Shown here one piece after another: positions 18,527 through 27,134 of a DNA stretch of 64,000 nucleotides (position 1 is the first letter of the stretch; the number at the start of each line of letters is the position of its first letter). Source of the stretch: Carboxylicivirga litoralis (GTDB lineage: Bacteria > Bacteroidota > Bacteroidia > Bacteroidales > Marinilabiliaceae). The stretch is from positions 124,001 to 188,000 of the forward strand of contig NZ_JAFMVC010000004.1 of assembly GCF_025499605.1 (NCBI RefSeq), in the 5' to 3' direction. Both the position numbers and the translations under genes were made by a program. The notes under the pieces were generated by a model. The model worked only from the letters and a program-made list of their open reading frames with translations. It did not search any database and was not told the origin of the DNA.

Positions 18527-20281
18527 ATGAACCTACCTGCATCATTTAAATATATACTATTCTTCGTTTTTACTTTTGCCGTTTGTTTCAGTAGCGCAGC
18601 CCAGAAAAGACGCATTGGAGATTTGTTTAATGTCAATAAAGAACAAAATGAAATGCTACAGGGTAAGCGCGTAATACTAACCAATCAAGAACGTGAGTGG
18701 GTAGAAATACATAATGGAGCAATTCGCTTAGCTCCAGATCCAGCATTTGCACCCTTTGAGTTTTTTGATGAAGAAGGTAACTATTCAGGTATTGGTGCTG
18801 ATTACATTGCGTTGCTGCAAGATAAAACAGGCCTTGAGTTTTCTATTGTGCAATACAAAGACTGGAATACCATTGTGGAAGAAGCTAAAAAGGGCAATGT
18901 GGATGTCTTTGGTGTGGCTACGCCATCCGTTGAACGGGAAGAATATATGCTGTTTACTAAACCACACTTAACAATGAAAGCGGTAATAGTAACCCAATCT
19001 GGCGTTTCAGGCGAATTAACTCTGGATGATCTAAAAGGTATGAATGTGTGTGTGGTTGAAGGTTATGTGTGGCAGGAGATGTTGGAAAATGATTATCCAG
19101 ATATTCATTTTGATTTTGTGTCAAATTCAGTTGTCGGACTTCGTAAGGTGTCATTGGGAGTAGCCGATGCAATGGTGGTGAGTATGTCACTGGCATCCTA
19201 CTATATTGACAAAGAAGTGTATTCTAACCTTTGGATAGCGGGGGAAGCAGAGTATTATGTCGAAATGGCTATAGCCGTCAGGAGAGATTGGCCAGAACTG
19301 TTGAGTATTCTTAATAAAGGTTTAGATGCAATTAGCCGAAATGAAGAGCTGGCAATAAAAAATAAATGGCTTTTTCATCGTGAGGTAAAACTTCTGGAAA
19401 GTAGGCAGTTCTGGTTGTTGGCTCTTTATGTCACATCAGGTTTGCTATTAATTGCCTTAACCATGTGGACATTTAATAGACGTTTGAAACGTATTGTTAA
19501 TGAGAAAACTGCAGCACTTAAAAAAGAAAAAGAGCAGCTGCGCATAACGAATGATAAACTATTGCAGGCTGTAGAGAAAGCATCAGAAAGTGACCGGCTG
19601 ACTAAATCGTTTTTAGCAAATATCAGTCATGAAATCAGAACGCCCATGAACAGTATCATGGGTTTTGCGCAACTGATTGAAATCGATCAGGCTACAGAGG
19701 TTGAGCGCAGGCATTATGCTAACTTAATGGTAAAAGGAGGGCAGCAATTATTAACAATTCTTGATAATATTATTGATTTATCGAAAATGGATTCGGGACT
19801 CACTAAAGCATGGGTTCAAAAAGTAAATGTAGGTCAGTTGGTTAAAGAAACTTGCGAATTAATGCAGCCCATTGCAAAAAAAGCAGGCTTGGATTTGCAT
19901 TATTCGATCTACGATAGTGAGGGCTTAGAAAGGGTAAAAACAGATCCTATTTTACTGCAGCAGGTTATTAATAATATATTGACCAATGCTATCAAATATA
20001 CACATGAAGGAGAGGTCTCGATAAGTGCTAAATTAGTTGGTAAGAAGGTGCGTATTGAAGTAGCAGATACAGGAATTGGAGTGCCTAAGGAGTTTAATGA
20101 AGGAATCTTTGAACCTTTCCAACAAGTGAAGCACCGATCGGTTATTGAAAGTGGTGCCGGACTGGGTTTAGCCATTGCTAAGCGAATAATGGATGTTATT
20201 AACGGAAAAATTTGGGTCGAGGAAAACCAACCTCAAGGTTCTGTTTTTATTATTCTATTTCCAGTTAGGTTGAAAAAATAA
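18527..20281 (+). CDS. Sensor histidine kinase with periplasmic amino-acid-binding-like sensor
   Basis: 584 aa. A signal peptide (ending SSAAQ) precedes an SBP_bac_3-like binding domain (about residues 55-285, with LAPDPAFAPFEFFDEEGNY and VDVFGVATPSVEREEYMLFT). Then come one TM (about 297-318), a coiled linker, HisKA with SFLANISHEIRTPMNS (His about 368) and HATPase_c with NNILTNAIKYTHEG, DTGIGVP and GAGLGLAIAKRI. Architecture is like BvgS but without receiver or HPt domains, so it must signal to a separate response regulator; none is adjacent. Ligand probably a small polar molecule (inference). Confidence 0.88.
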   Translation: MNLPASFKYILFFVFTFAVCFSSAAQKRRIGDLFNVNKEQNEMLQGKRVILTNQEREWVEIHNGAIRLAPDPAFAPFEFFDEEGNYSGIGADYIALLQDKTGLEFSIVQYKDWNTIVEEAKKGNVDVFGVATPSVEREEYMLFTKPHLTMKAVIVTQSGVSGELTLDDLKGMNVCVVEGYVWQEMLENDYPDIHFDFVSNSVVGLRKVSLGVADAMVVSMSLASYYIDKEVYSNLWIAGEAEYYVEMAIAVRRDWPELLSILNKGLDAISRNEELAIKNKWLFHREVKLLESRQFWLLALYVTSGLLLIALTMWTFNRRLKRIVNEKTAALKKEKEQLRITNDKLLQAVEKASESDRLTKSFLANISHEIRTPMNSIMGFAQLIEIDQATEVERRHYANLMVKGGQQLLTILDNIIDLSKMDSGLTKAWVQKVNVGQLVKETCELMQPIAKKAGLDLHYSIYDSEGLERVKTDPILLQQVINNILTNAIKYTHEGEVSISAKLVGKKVRIEVADTGIGVPKEFNEGIFEPFQQVKHRSVIESGAGLGLAIAKRIMDVINGKIWVEENQPQGSVFIILFPVRLKK

Positions 20282-20360
20282 GAAAATTCACTTCTCATAC
20301 CTGAAAAATAAGTTTGAATAATTAATAACGCCCCATCAGGTTATTTTGCCACTAAGATTT

Positions 20361-20368
20361 TATCTTCG
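20361..20368 (+). promoter_or_regulatory. Promoter -7 box for the DUF2520 gene
   Basis: TATCTTCG, one base from TAnnTTTG, 17 bases before the ATG at 20385. It supports that start over an upstream TTG in frame at 20346. Confidence 0.4.
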
Positions 20369-20384
20369 CATAAAAGCATTCGTT

Positions 20385-21146
20385 ATGGATATAGTGATAA
20401 TTGGTTCGGGAAACGTAGCTACACATTTGGCAAAGGCATTGTATGCAGCGAAGCATTCAATAAGACAGATTTATAGCAGAAATGTTGATAATGCAAAAGT
20501 ACTTGCTGATGTGGTAGAGGCAGAACCTGTGTGTGCTGTTCAACAAATAGACACCGGAGCCGATCTATATTTCATATCTGTTAAAGATGATGTAATATCA
20601 GAACTAGTTAGTCATATGCCAGATGTTAATGGTATTGTAGTGCATACGGCAGGCAGTGTTTCGATGACTGTATTATCCCGTTTTAAAAACCATGGGGTTT
20701 TTTATCCTTTTCAAACATTTACAAAGGAAACAGAGGTCGATTTTTCTGCTATTCCTGTATTAGTTGAAAGTAATTCAGAAAGTAATACGACGACCCTTTT
20801 AAACACTGGGAAGCAGTTAAGTAATAAAGTGATGAAGGCCGGTTCGGAACAGAGGCGGGACTTGCATATTGCAGCTGTTTATGCCTGCAACTTTGTTAAT
20901 TACATGTATCATTTGGCAGATGACGTGCTTAAGAAAAGTAATTTGTCATTTGAATTGTTACATCCATTGATTTTAGAAACGGCCACGAAAGTTCAAAAGG
21001 CTTCACCAGTTAAAGCCCAAACAGGGCCTGCAGCGCGAAAGGACTACCAGGTAATTGAAAAACATTTAGAAACACTTAAGGCCGATGCAGAGTTACATGA
21101 CGTCTACAATATGTTGACCAATAATATTATTGGACGAGTTAAGTAA
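20385..21146 (+). CDS. Rossmann-like / DUF2520 oxidoreductase-type protein
   Basis: 253 aa from the ATG at 20385. An N-terminal dinucleotide-binding Rossmann fold opens MDIVIIGSGNVATHLAKALY (ProC/F420-oxidoreductase-like). It is followed by an all-helical DUF2520 domain with VFYPFQTFTKETEVDF, HIAAVYACNFVNYMYHLAD and KAQTGPAARKDYQVIEKH. The family resembles ketopantoate or 6-phosphogluconate dehydrogenases in layout, but the substrate is unknown. The stop is only 5 bases from that of the convergent LutA-like gene. Confidence 0.85.
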   Translation: MDIVIIGSGNVATHLAKALYAAKHSIRQIYSRNVDNAKVLADVVEAEPVCAVQQIDTGADLYFISVKDDVISELVSHMPDVNGIVVHTAGSVSMTVLSRFKNHGVFYPFQTFTKETEVDFSAIPVLVESNSESNTTTLLNTGKQLSNKVMKAGSEQRRDLHIAAVYACNFVNYMYHLADDVLKKSNLSFELLHPLILETATKVQKASPVKAQTGPAARKDYQVIEKHLETLKADAELHDVYNMLTNNIIGRVK

Positions 21147-21151
21147 AATGT

Positions 21152-21859
21152 TTACAGATTGTTTGCCAATATATCTGCAATGTGTATCGTTTTTATAGGC
21201 AGCTTTTGTTCGTTGATATAGCTTTGAATATTCATTAGGCACGATGCTTCGGTAGATACGATAAATTCGGCTCCTGTGGATAACGCATTTTCAACTTTCT
21301 GCTCAGTCATAGCTGTTGAAATGGGTGCGTATTTTAGCATAAAAGTTCCACCAAAACCACAACAGTCATCTCTTTTAGGCATTTCAACAAGCTCTAAACC
21401 ACTAACATTTCTTAACAACTGACGCGGTTCCTCTTTTAGTCCATATTCACGCAGCGCTGAGCAGGCATCGTGGTAAGTTATTTTATGCGGAAAGGCAGCC
21501 CCAAAGTCGGTAATGCCAATTTGATTAACCAGGAAATCGGTTAATTCAAATGTGTTTTGTTTAAGCCGTTCCGCCTTTTTACTATCAACCAGTTGGCTAT
21601 AGTGTTTTCTGATGTAGCCAGCACATGATGCGGATGGTGTTACGATTGGCCGGTCGTGAGGAAAGTCGTTGATAAACTTCTGTGCTAATTTTTTAGAATG
21701 AGATATATCTCCGCTATTAAAAAGAGGTTGCCCACAACAAGTTTGTTTAGGGTTATAGTTGACCTTACATCCTGCTTTTTCCAATAATTTAATCGAATTC
21801 CAGGCAGTATCAGGATATAACTGATCGATGAAACATGGCACAAATAAATCAACAATCAT
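21152..21859 (-). CDS. (Fe-S)-binding LutA/YkgE-like protein
   Basis: 235 aa with two CCG (cysteine-rich) domains. The first has QTCCGQPLFNSG (Cys41-Cys42), the second KRDDCCGFGGTF (about residue 165), each the second half of a C-x-n-CCG-x-n-C-x-x-C ligand set. Members are subunits of lactate/glycolate oxidases (LutA, GlpC/GlcF-like, HdrB-like) that hold an iron-sulfur cluster. lutB and lutC, normally the next genes, are absent here. Convergent with DUF2520. Confidence 0.87.
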   Translation of the reverse strand: MIVDLFVPCFIDQLYPDTAWNSIKLLEKAGCKVNYNPKQTCCGQPLFNSGDISHSKKLAQKFINDFPHDRPIVTPSASCAGYIRKHYSQLVDSKKAERLKQNTFELTDFLVNQIGITDFGAAFPHKITYHDACSALREYGLKEEPRQLLRNVSGLELVEMPKRDDCCGFGGTFMLKYAPISTAMTEQKVENALSTGAEFIVSTEASCLMNIQSYINEQKLPIKTIHIADILANNL

Positions 21860-22007
21860 TCAAAGTTATTTTATTAGAATTTAAAGGTAAAAATACTCAC
21901 TTAATGGATGTTAACAAATGGCAATTAAATGTAAAAACGACACTTTGGCATAATAAATGATTTAAGCATCTGGAAATTAATCAAATATTAAACCGCACCT
22001 TTTGTAA

Positions 22008-22034
22008 CTGTATACGAAATTTTTCGTTGTACAG
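22008..22034. promoter_or_regulatory. Imperfect 27-bp palindrome upstream of the Cys-rich unknown gene
   Basis: Arms CTGTATACGAAA and TTTCGTTGTACAG are near-complementary. The site is 21 bases before the ATG at 22055, in the position of an operator or leader hairpin. Confidence 0.3.
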
Positions 22035-22054
22035 CGTAGGGTGAAAAAATAGGA

Positions 22055-22519
22055 ATGATGAAAAGATACATTGAACAATTGATAGAAGACTTGCAAGAAA
22101 TCAGGTCAAAATCAACTCAAAATCTATCGTTATTTTTTAAAGTTCCTGAGATGCAAGACTATGATTTGTACAATGATGAAGAGCATGAGGGAATTAAAGT
22201 GACCGATTTGATTGGAATGGAGAAGTTTTTCTTTCCAAATGTAGATTATTTAACTGATGCAGAAGCCGAAGTGATTGTTGTGGAATTTGAGAATGTATTC
22301 AATGCTTATGGTTTAAACCCTATTTTTGAAGACTGTGTAACGGCCAGAATTAAGTATGGACATTTACGACATGCTTTAAATCACCAGGTTTTTCCGGTTG
22401 AGAATCAAATGGTGGATATTGAAATGTGTGATTACCTGCCACAATACTGCCCCATGCACGAGCTGTGTAGCAACTACAATGCACAAAACGTGTGTTGCGA
22501 ATTAAGAAGGAGAGCTTAA
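22055..22519 (+). CDS. Conserved-looking unknown, Cys-rich C-terminus
   Basis: 154 aa, not recognised. The N-terminal half is acidic and helical (MMKRYIEQLIEDLQEIRSKS; DYDLYNDEEHEG). The middle has DLIGMEKFFFPNVDYLTDAEAEVIVVEFENVF. The C-terminal 60 residues hold six Cys in the order C-(21)-C-(6)-C-(4)-C-(8)-C-C, including a CPMHELC motif and a terminal CC, suggesting a metal site. No signal peptide, so cytoplasmic. Single gene with a palindrome upstream and a strong terminator after it. A second ATG at 22058 may be the real start. Confidence 0.6.
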   Translation: MMKRYIEQLIEDLQEIRSKSTQNLSLFFKVPEMQDYDLYNDEEHEGIKVTDLIGMEKFFFPNVDYLTDAEAEVIVVEFENVFNAYGLNPIFEDCVTARIKYGHLRHALNHQVFPVENQMVDIEMCDYLPQYCPMHELCSNYNAQNVCCELRRRA

Positions 22520-22548
22520 GAAGATAAATTTGTTTTAGGTTATTATTG

Positions 22549-22583
22549 ATCCCTCTCGGCAATGTCGGGAGGGATTTTTTGTT
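22549..22583 (+). terminator. Rho-independent terminator
   Basis: ATCCCTC (22549-22555) pairs with GAGGGAT (22569-22575), followed by a T run (TTTTTTGTTTT). Confidence 0.85.
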
Positions 22584-22610
22584 TTATTGAATAATAAATA
22601 AGGGTTTTTA

Positions 22611-22642
22611 TTGTTTAATATTTTGCGAACTTGTTATTTTCG
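22611..22642 (+). promoter_or_regulatory. Promoter of the M28 peptidase gene
   Basis: TTG at 22611-22613 and TATTTTCG at 22635-22642 are separated by 21 bases, fitting the -33/-7 layout with one mismatch in the -7 box. The ATG is 37 bases downstream. Confidence 0.45.
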
Positions 22643-22678
22643 CATATTAGTACATAACCTAATTTAACTCGATATTTT

Positions 22679-24109
22679 ATGAGAATCATTCAGATCGCAT
22701 TTGCGATTATTTCAACATTTCTTCTGAATTCAACATTAGCCTACTCGCAAGTAACAGAACAAACCACAAAAGACCATGTTTATTACCTGTCGTCCGAAGC
22801 GTTAAATGGGCGCATAGCCGGAACCGAAGAAGGGCGTTTGGCTGCTGAATATATAGCTAATGAATTTAGTTCTGTTGGATTATCCTTTTTTTCAGATTCA
22901 TGTGCCTATTATCAGGATTTTACACGGAGTCGAAAAATTGGTAGTGCATCAACTTTAGTGCTGGGAAACGATACTATTGGCGTAACACACCTGAATAAAA
23001 TGTGTCATTACACCGAGAAGGCCTCGATAAGGTTTATTAGACCGGAAGAACAAAGTGATGCTATAGGAGCAGACTCAACTTCATTTATCGTGTTTTATAC
23101 CGAATCGTTTGATAAAGGTATTCAGAAGATAAAAACGCATTATAATTTAAATGGGGGCGATAATGGATACATGCTGTTAATGCCTGATAAGAAACGACAA
23201 AAAGGTTTTCGTATCAGCCTGGAGAGTCTTAAAAAAGCAGATGATGCCTATGAAGTATTTGTTTTGACCAATTATCTGCATTTTGCCCTTAATAAGGAGG
23301 CTTGCGATGATTATCTGAAAGAGGTTGAGCACCTGAATATATTAGTGGCTAATGAGAAAAGGTTTGCCGATTTAAAACAAAGCAGTGCTGCCCAAGACAA
23401 AAGATTCGATTTTTCTGAAAAACCAGATTCATTTGTAGTAAAGAACTATCGCAATGTAATTGCTAAGATAGAGGGGACGAAAGCCGATAAACCAGCCATC
23501 GTATTTTGCGCTCACTACGACCACGTAGATTCTCTCTATTCGAGGCGAACAAAGGGAGTGGCTGCAACAGATTATTTTCCGGGAGCTGATGATAATGCTT
23601 CAGGAACAGCGGCGGTTGTTGAAGTGGCAAAGAGTTTGAAAAAAGCCAATTTTCAGCCGGAACAAACCATTTACTTCTGCCTGTTTGATGCTGAGGAAAA
23701 AGGACTGTATGGATCACGATATTTTGCTAAAACCCTTGAGCAGGATGTAGAGTTGGTAATTAATATGGATATGATTGGTCGCAATAAACGAGACCGTAAA
23801 CGCTGTGATAATATCGTTTTTGCTAAAGCACAAGGAGATTTTGGTAAGGCGTTTACAAAGGGGTTTGATAAATATTGCCGCGAGAATTCAAAGTCGCTAA
23901 AGATACGTCGCTACGATATGGAGCTAATGCTTTTGTTAATGGGCTATCCCTCCGACCAGGCGAGTTTCAGACCAGACACGGATACTTCAGTTTTCTACAC
24001 TGGTTTGCATAAAGATTATCATACACATAATGATACGCCTGATAAAATTAATTATAAGAAGCTTACTGAATACATCAATATGATGAGCGGATATTTAATG
24101 GAGTTCTGA
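22679..24109 (+). CDS. Exported M28-family metallopeptidase
   Basis: 476 aa. Signal peptide ending AYSQ. After a PA-like inserted region, the catalytic domain shows the M28 zinc ligands in order: His in FCAHYDHVD (about residue 280), bridging Asp in GADDNASGTAA, the catalytic Glu-Glu in FDAEEKGLYGSRYF, Asp in INMDMIGRNK, and His in DYHTHNDTPDKI near the end. Di-zinc aminopeptidase in the periplasm, probably for peptide scavenging. Single gene bounded by terminators on both sides. Confidence 0.92.
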   Translation: MRIIQIAFAIISTFLLNSTLAYSQVTEQTTKDHVYYLSSEALNGRIAGTEEGRLAAEYIANEFSSVGLSFFSDSCAYYQDFTRSRKIGSASTLVLGNDTIGVTHLNKMCHYTEKASIRFIRPEEQSDAIGADSTSFIVFYTESFDKGIQKIKTHYNLNGGDNGYMLLMPDKKRQKGFRISLESLKKADDAYEVFVLTNYLHFALNKEACDDYLKEVEHLNILVANEKRFADLKQSSAAQDKRFDFSEKPDSFVVKNYRNVIAKIEGTKADKPAIVFCAHYDHVDSLYSRRTKGVAATDYFPGADDNASGTAAVVEVAKSLKKANFQPEQTIYFCLFDAEEKGLYGSRYFAKTLEQDVELVINMDMIGRNKRDRKRCDNIVFAKAQGDFGKAFTKGFDKYCRENSKSLKIRRYDMELMLLLMGYPSDQASFRPDTDTSVFYTGLHKDYHTHNDTPDKINYKKLTEYINMMSGYLMEF

Positions 24110-24136
24110 GCAGGTGTAATAAATTAAAGAAACAGC

Positions 24137-24190
24137 AAGCCACGATGCTATCAAGGAGGAAATTCGTTGTTAGTATCGTGGCTTTTGTAT
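24137..24190. terminator. Bidirectional terminator between M28 and msrB
   Basis: AAGCCACGAT (24137-24146) pairs with ATCGTGGCTT (24175-24184), extended by GCTA/TAG pairing, with T-rich tracts on the plus side and A-rich on the other. Serves both converging genes. Confidence 0.7.
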
Positions 24191-24203
24191 TTAAATATCA
24201 AGC

Positions 24204-24638
24204 TTACTTTTTTTCAGGCACAAATTTTAGTGAAATAGAATTAACACAGTGGCGAGTGTTTTTATTGGTAAAACCTTCACCAATGAACACATGCCCAAGA
24301 TGCCCATTGCAACGGGCACAAACTATCTCTGTCCTGCGACCATCAATGTCAGGGACACGTTTAACAGCACCCTCAATTTCATCATCAAAACTGGGCCAGC
24401 CACAGTTGGAAGCAAACTTATCATCCGACTTGTAAAGCGGGGCATCGCATTGCTTACATACATATGTGCCTTTTTCTTTATGTTTATTATACTCGCCCGT
24501 AAAAGGGTATTCGGTGCCCTTATTTATAATCACACGTTTTTCTTCCTCTGTTAAAGGGTTGAGTATGATTTTGCTTGTGTCTTGAGCCATGATGTTATTG
24601 CTAATAATTACGATGAATAATGTTATAAGTTTTCTCAT
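24204..24638 (-). CDS. msrB: Exported peptide-methionine (R)-S-oxide reductase
   Basis: 144 aa from the ATG at 24638, which begins a signal peptide ([19 protein letters not shown]); an in-frame TTG further upstream is not credible. MsrB domain: zinc-binding CKQC and CARC pairs, [23 protein letters not shown] and the catalytic Cys in [13 protein letters not shown]. Repairs oxidised methionine in proteins outside the cytoplasm. A -7-like box (TAAATTTG) lies at 24704 to 24697. No msrA partner is adjacent. Confidence 0.94.
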   Translation of the reverse strand: MRKLITLFIVIISNNIMAQDTSKIILNPLTEEEKRVIINKGTEYPFTGEYNKHKEKGTYVCKQCDAPLYKSDDKFASNCGWPSFDDEIEGAVKRVPDIDGRRTEIVCARCNGHLGHVFIGEGFTNKNTRHCVNSISLKFVPEKK

Positions 24639-24934
24639 AACTTCGCATATTTTACATTGACTTATTTGATAAAATGGCATTAAGTTGAGCAATTGTCAAA
24701 TTTACTTAACCTTGCTTACTTAAACTCATTTTAAATAGAGCAATTCTGAGTGATATTTGTTCATACTTGATTAGTAGCTTGGTTTTCGGTCGAATTCGAT
24801 GTGATAGAGCTTATAATGCACAGTAAATGTGAAAAATAAGTGTTTTTTGTGGCCGTTAATTAATTAAAGGACTTACTATTTGTGTGTTGAACAAATGTTT
24901 GTAATTGGCAGTAATTCAGTACAGTGTAAATGAC

Positions 24935-24964
24935 TTTGTTAATTGAACCGATTTTATATATTTG
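24935..24964 (+). promoter_or_regulatory. Promoter of the etfBA operon
   Basis: TTTG at 24935-24938, an 18-base spacer, and TATATTTG at 24957-24964, an exact TAnnTTTG box. The ATG of etfB is 37 bases downstream. Confidence 0.75.
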
Positions 24965-25000
24965 TCATCCGATAATAATTCTTTACCAAAAATTGAAGCA

Positions 25001-25873
25001 ATGGGATTAAAAATTGTAGTTCTTGCGAAGCAAGTACCTGATACCCGAAATGTAGGCAAAGATGCCATGAAAGCTGATGGGACAGTGAATCGTGCGGCAT
25101 TGCCGGCTATCTTCAATCCAGAGGATTTAAATGCCTTGGAGCAAGCTTTGAGATTGAAAGATAAGTACCCGGGTACAGAAGTAACTATTTTAACGATGGG
25201 ACCGGGGCGTGCAGCCGATATCATTCGCGAAGGTTTATATAGAGGAGCTGATAATGGTTATTTATTAACAGATCGTGCTTTTGCCGGTTCTGATACACTA
25301 GCCACTTCTTATGCTATCTCATGTGCCATTAAGAAGATGGAAAAATGTGATTTAATCATCGCTGGTCGTCAGGCTATCGATGGTGATACCGCACAGGTGG
25401 GACCTCAGGTGGCCGAGAAGTTAGGGTTGCCACAGGTAACTTATGCTGAAGAAGTGCTTTCAGCTGATAAAAAGAAAATTGTTATAAAGCGTCGTTTAGA
25501 GCGCGGTGTTGAAACGGTTGAAATGCCTTTACCTGGCGTGATAACGGTTAACGCCAGTGCACCTGATTGTCGTCCACGTAACGCTAAGTTACTGATGAAA
25601 TACAAGCATGCTCAGACTATTACAGAGCGTCAGGCAGAAACAGAAGACTATATCGACCTAACAGCCGATCGTCCTTATCTTAACATTGAAGAGTGGAGTG
25701 TTAATGATATTGAGACAGATACCAATTGGTTAGGTTTATCGGGTTCGCCAACTAAGGTTAAGAAAATCGAAAACGTTGTGTTTCAGGCTAAAGAGGCTAA
25801 GCGCCTAACGCCAGCCGACGAAGAGATTGACGAGTTAATGAAAGAATTAATTGCTAATCACACTATTGGTTAA
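25001..25873 (+). CDS. etfB: Electron transfer flavoprotein, beta subunit
   Basis: 290 aa from the ATG at 25001 (the TTG further upstream lies inside the promoter). The N-terminus MGLKIVVLAKQVPDTRNVG and the AMP-binding VSYP-like regions are typical: NPEDLNALEQALRLKD, LIIAGRQAIDGDTAQVGPQ and the ETF-beta signature around PLPGVITVNAS. With EtfA it accepts electrons from acyl-CoA dehydrogenase and passes them to the quinone pool. etfA follows after 75 bases containing a TAGCTA-rich palindrome. Confidence 0.95.
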   Translation: MGLKIVVLAKQVPDTRNVGKDAMKADGTVNRAALPAIFNPEDLNALEQALRLKDKYPGTEVTILTMGPGRAADIIREGLYRGADNGYLLTDRAFAGSDTLATSYAISCAIKKMEKCDLIIAGRQAIDGDTAQVGPQVAEKLGLPQVTYAEEVLSADKKKIVIKRRLERGVETVEMPLPGVITVNASAPDCRPRNAKLLMKYKHAQTITERQAETEDYIDLTADRPYLNIEEWSVNDIETDTNWLGLSGSPTKVKKIENVVFQAKEAKRLTPADEEIDELMKELIANHTIG

Positions 25874-25948
25874 TAAAGCTGATGGCTAATAGCTATTAGC
25901 TAATAGCTTTTGTTTCACCAACCGGTTTGCCGGTAAAAAATCGAAAAA

Positions 25949-26968
25949 ATGAACAACGTATTTGTTATTTGCGAAATAGATGAGGGAAAAGTAGCCGATG
26001 TGTCGTTAGAATTAATGACGAAAGGTCGTTCTCTTGCCAATCAATTAAATTGTAAGTTGGAGGCTTTAGTGTTAGGCCACAACTTAAAAGGAGTTGAAAA
26101 AGAATTGTATCCATACGGTGCTGATGTGGTTCACATTGGCGACGACGAGCGTTTGGATCCTTATACAACATTGCCACATACAAGTGTTATTGTTGACTTA
26201 TTTGAAAAGGAGAAGCCACAGGTTGCTTTGTTAGGTGCTTCGACTTTTGGTCGTGACCTTGGCCCGCGTGTATCATCAGCTTTAGTGAGTGGTTTAACAG
26301 CTGATTGTACATCATTGGAGATTGGTCCACACGAAGACAAGAAAGCTGGTAAGACATACGAAAATTTATTGTACCAGATTCGTCCTGCTTTTGGTGGTAA
26401 CATTGTAGCAACCATCATCAACCCTGATTGTCGTCCACAGATGGCAACAGTGCGTGAGGGTGTGATGAAAAAAGAAATCTACGATGCTAACTACAAAGGA
26501 AAAGTTAACAATATTGAGGTAGAGAAGATTCTAAAACCTGAAGATTTAGTGGTGAAGGTAATTGAGCGCCACATGGAAAAATCGAAGGTGAACATTAAAA
26601 ACTCGTCTATCATCGTTGCCGGTGGTTATGGTGTAGGTTCAAAAGAGAACTTCGCTCAGTTAGAGGAGTTGGCACATGTGCTGGGTGGTGAAGTAGGTGC
26701 TTCGCGTGCTGCTGTTGATGCCGGTTATGCTGCGCATGAGCGTCAGATTGGTCAGACAGGTGTGACTGTTCGTCCTAAGTTGTACATCGCATGTGGTATC
26801 TCTGGTCAGATTCAGCACACCGCTGGTATGGAAGAGTCGTCTATGATCATTGCCATTAACAATGATCCGAATGCACCCATCAATAAAATTGCTGATTATG
26901 TTATCACTGGAGACATTGGCGAAGTGGTGCCTAAATTAATTAAGTTCTATAAGCAGAACACGAAGTAA
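25949..26968 (+). CDS. etfA: Electron transfer flavoprotein, alpha subunit
   Basis: 339 aa. The N-terminal domain (VFVICEIDEGKVADVSLEL) and the C-terminal FAD-binding domain are both complete. The latter has IIVAGGYGVGSKENF, GGEVGASRAAVDAGYAAHER, QIGQTGVTVRPKLYIACGIS and AINNDPNAPINKIADY. Forms the FAD-holding heterodimer with EtfB. Same operon as the acyl-CoA dehydrogenase after an AT-rich repeat-containing gap. Confidence 0.96.
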   Translation: MNNVFVICEIDEGKVADVSLELMTKGRSLANQLNCKLEALVLGHNLKGVEKELYPYGADVVHIGDDERLDPYTTLPHTSVIVDLFEKEKPQVALLGASTFGRDLGPRVSSALVSGLTADCTSLEIGPHEDKKAGKTYENLLYQIRPAFGGNIVATIINPDCRPQMATVREGVMKKEIYDANYKGKVNNIEVEKILKPEDLVVKVIERHMEKSKVNIKNSSIIVAGGYGVGSKENFAQLEELAHVLGGEVGASRAAVDAGYAAHERQIGQTGVTVRPKLYIACGISGQIQHTAGMEESSMIIAINNDPNAPINKIADYVITGDIGEVVPKLIKFYKQNTK

Positions 26969-27083
26969 TGATTAATGTATAATTAAATTATTAATGATGA
27001 ATGTATAATGATTAATTAATCTCTAATCATTGACAATTAATCATTAATATTTAACCATTAACAATTAATCATTAAAAATTAAA
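26969..27083. repeat. AT-rich repeated words between etfA and the acyl-CoA dehydrogenase gene
   Basis: The motif AATTAATCATTAA and variants (ATTAATGTATAATTA, TTTAACCATTAACA) recur at short intervals. Nearly pure A/T. No coding frame; function unknown. Confidence 0.6.
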
Positions 27084-27134
27084 TTATTGTTGGATCAGAA
27101 TTCCGATGTTTCGGAACTCAAAATAAAAAACAAA

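Noticed and set aside
26969-27083. Replication origin or DnaA-box cluster
   Set aside because: AT-rich, but no TTATCCACA-like boxes and it lies inside an operon.
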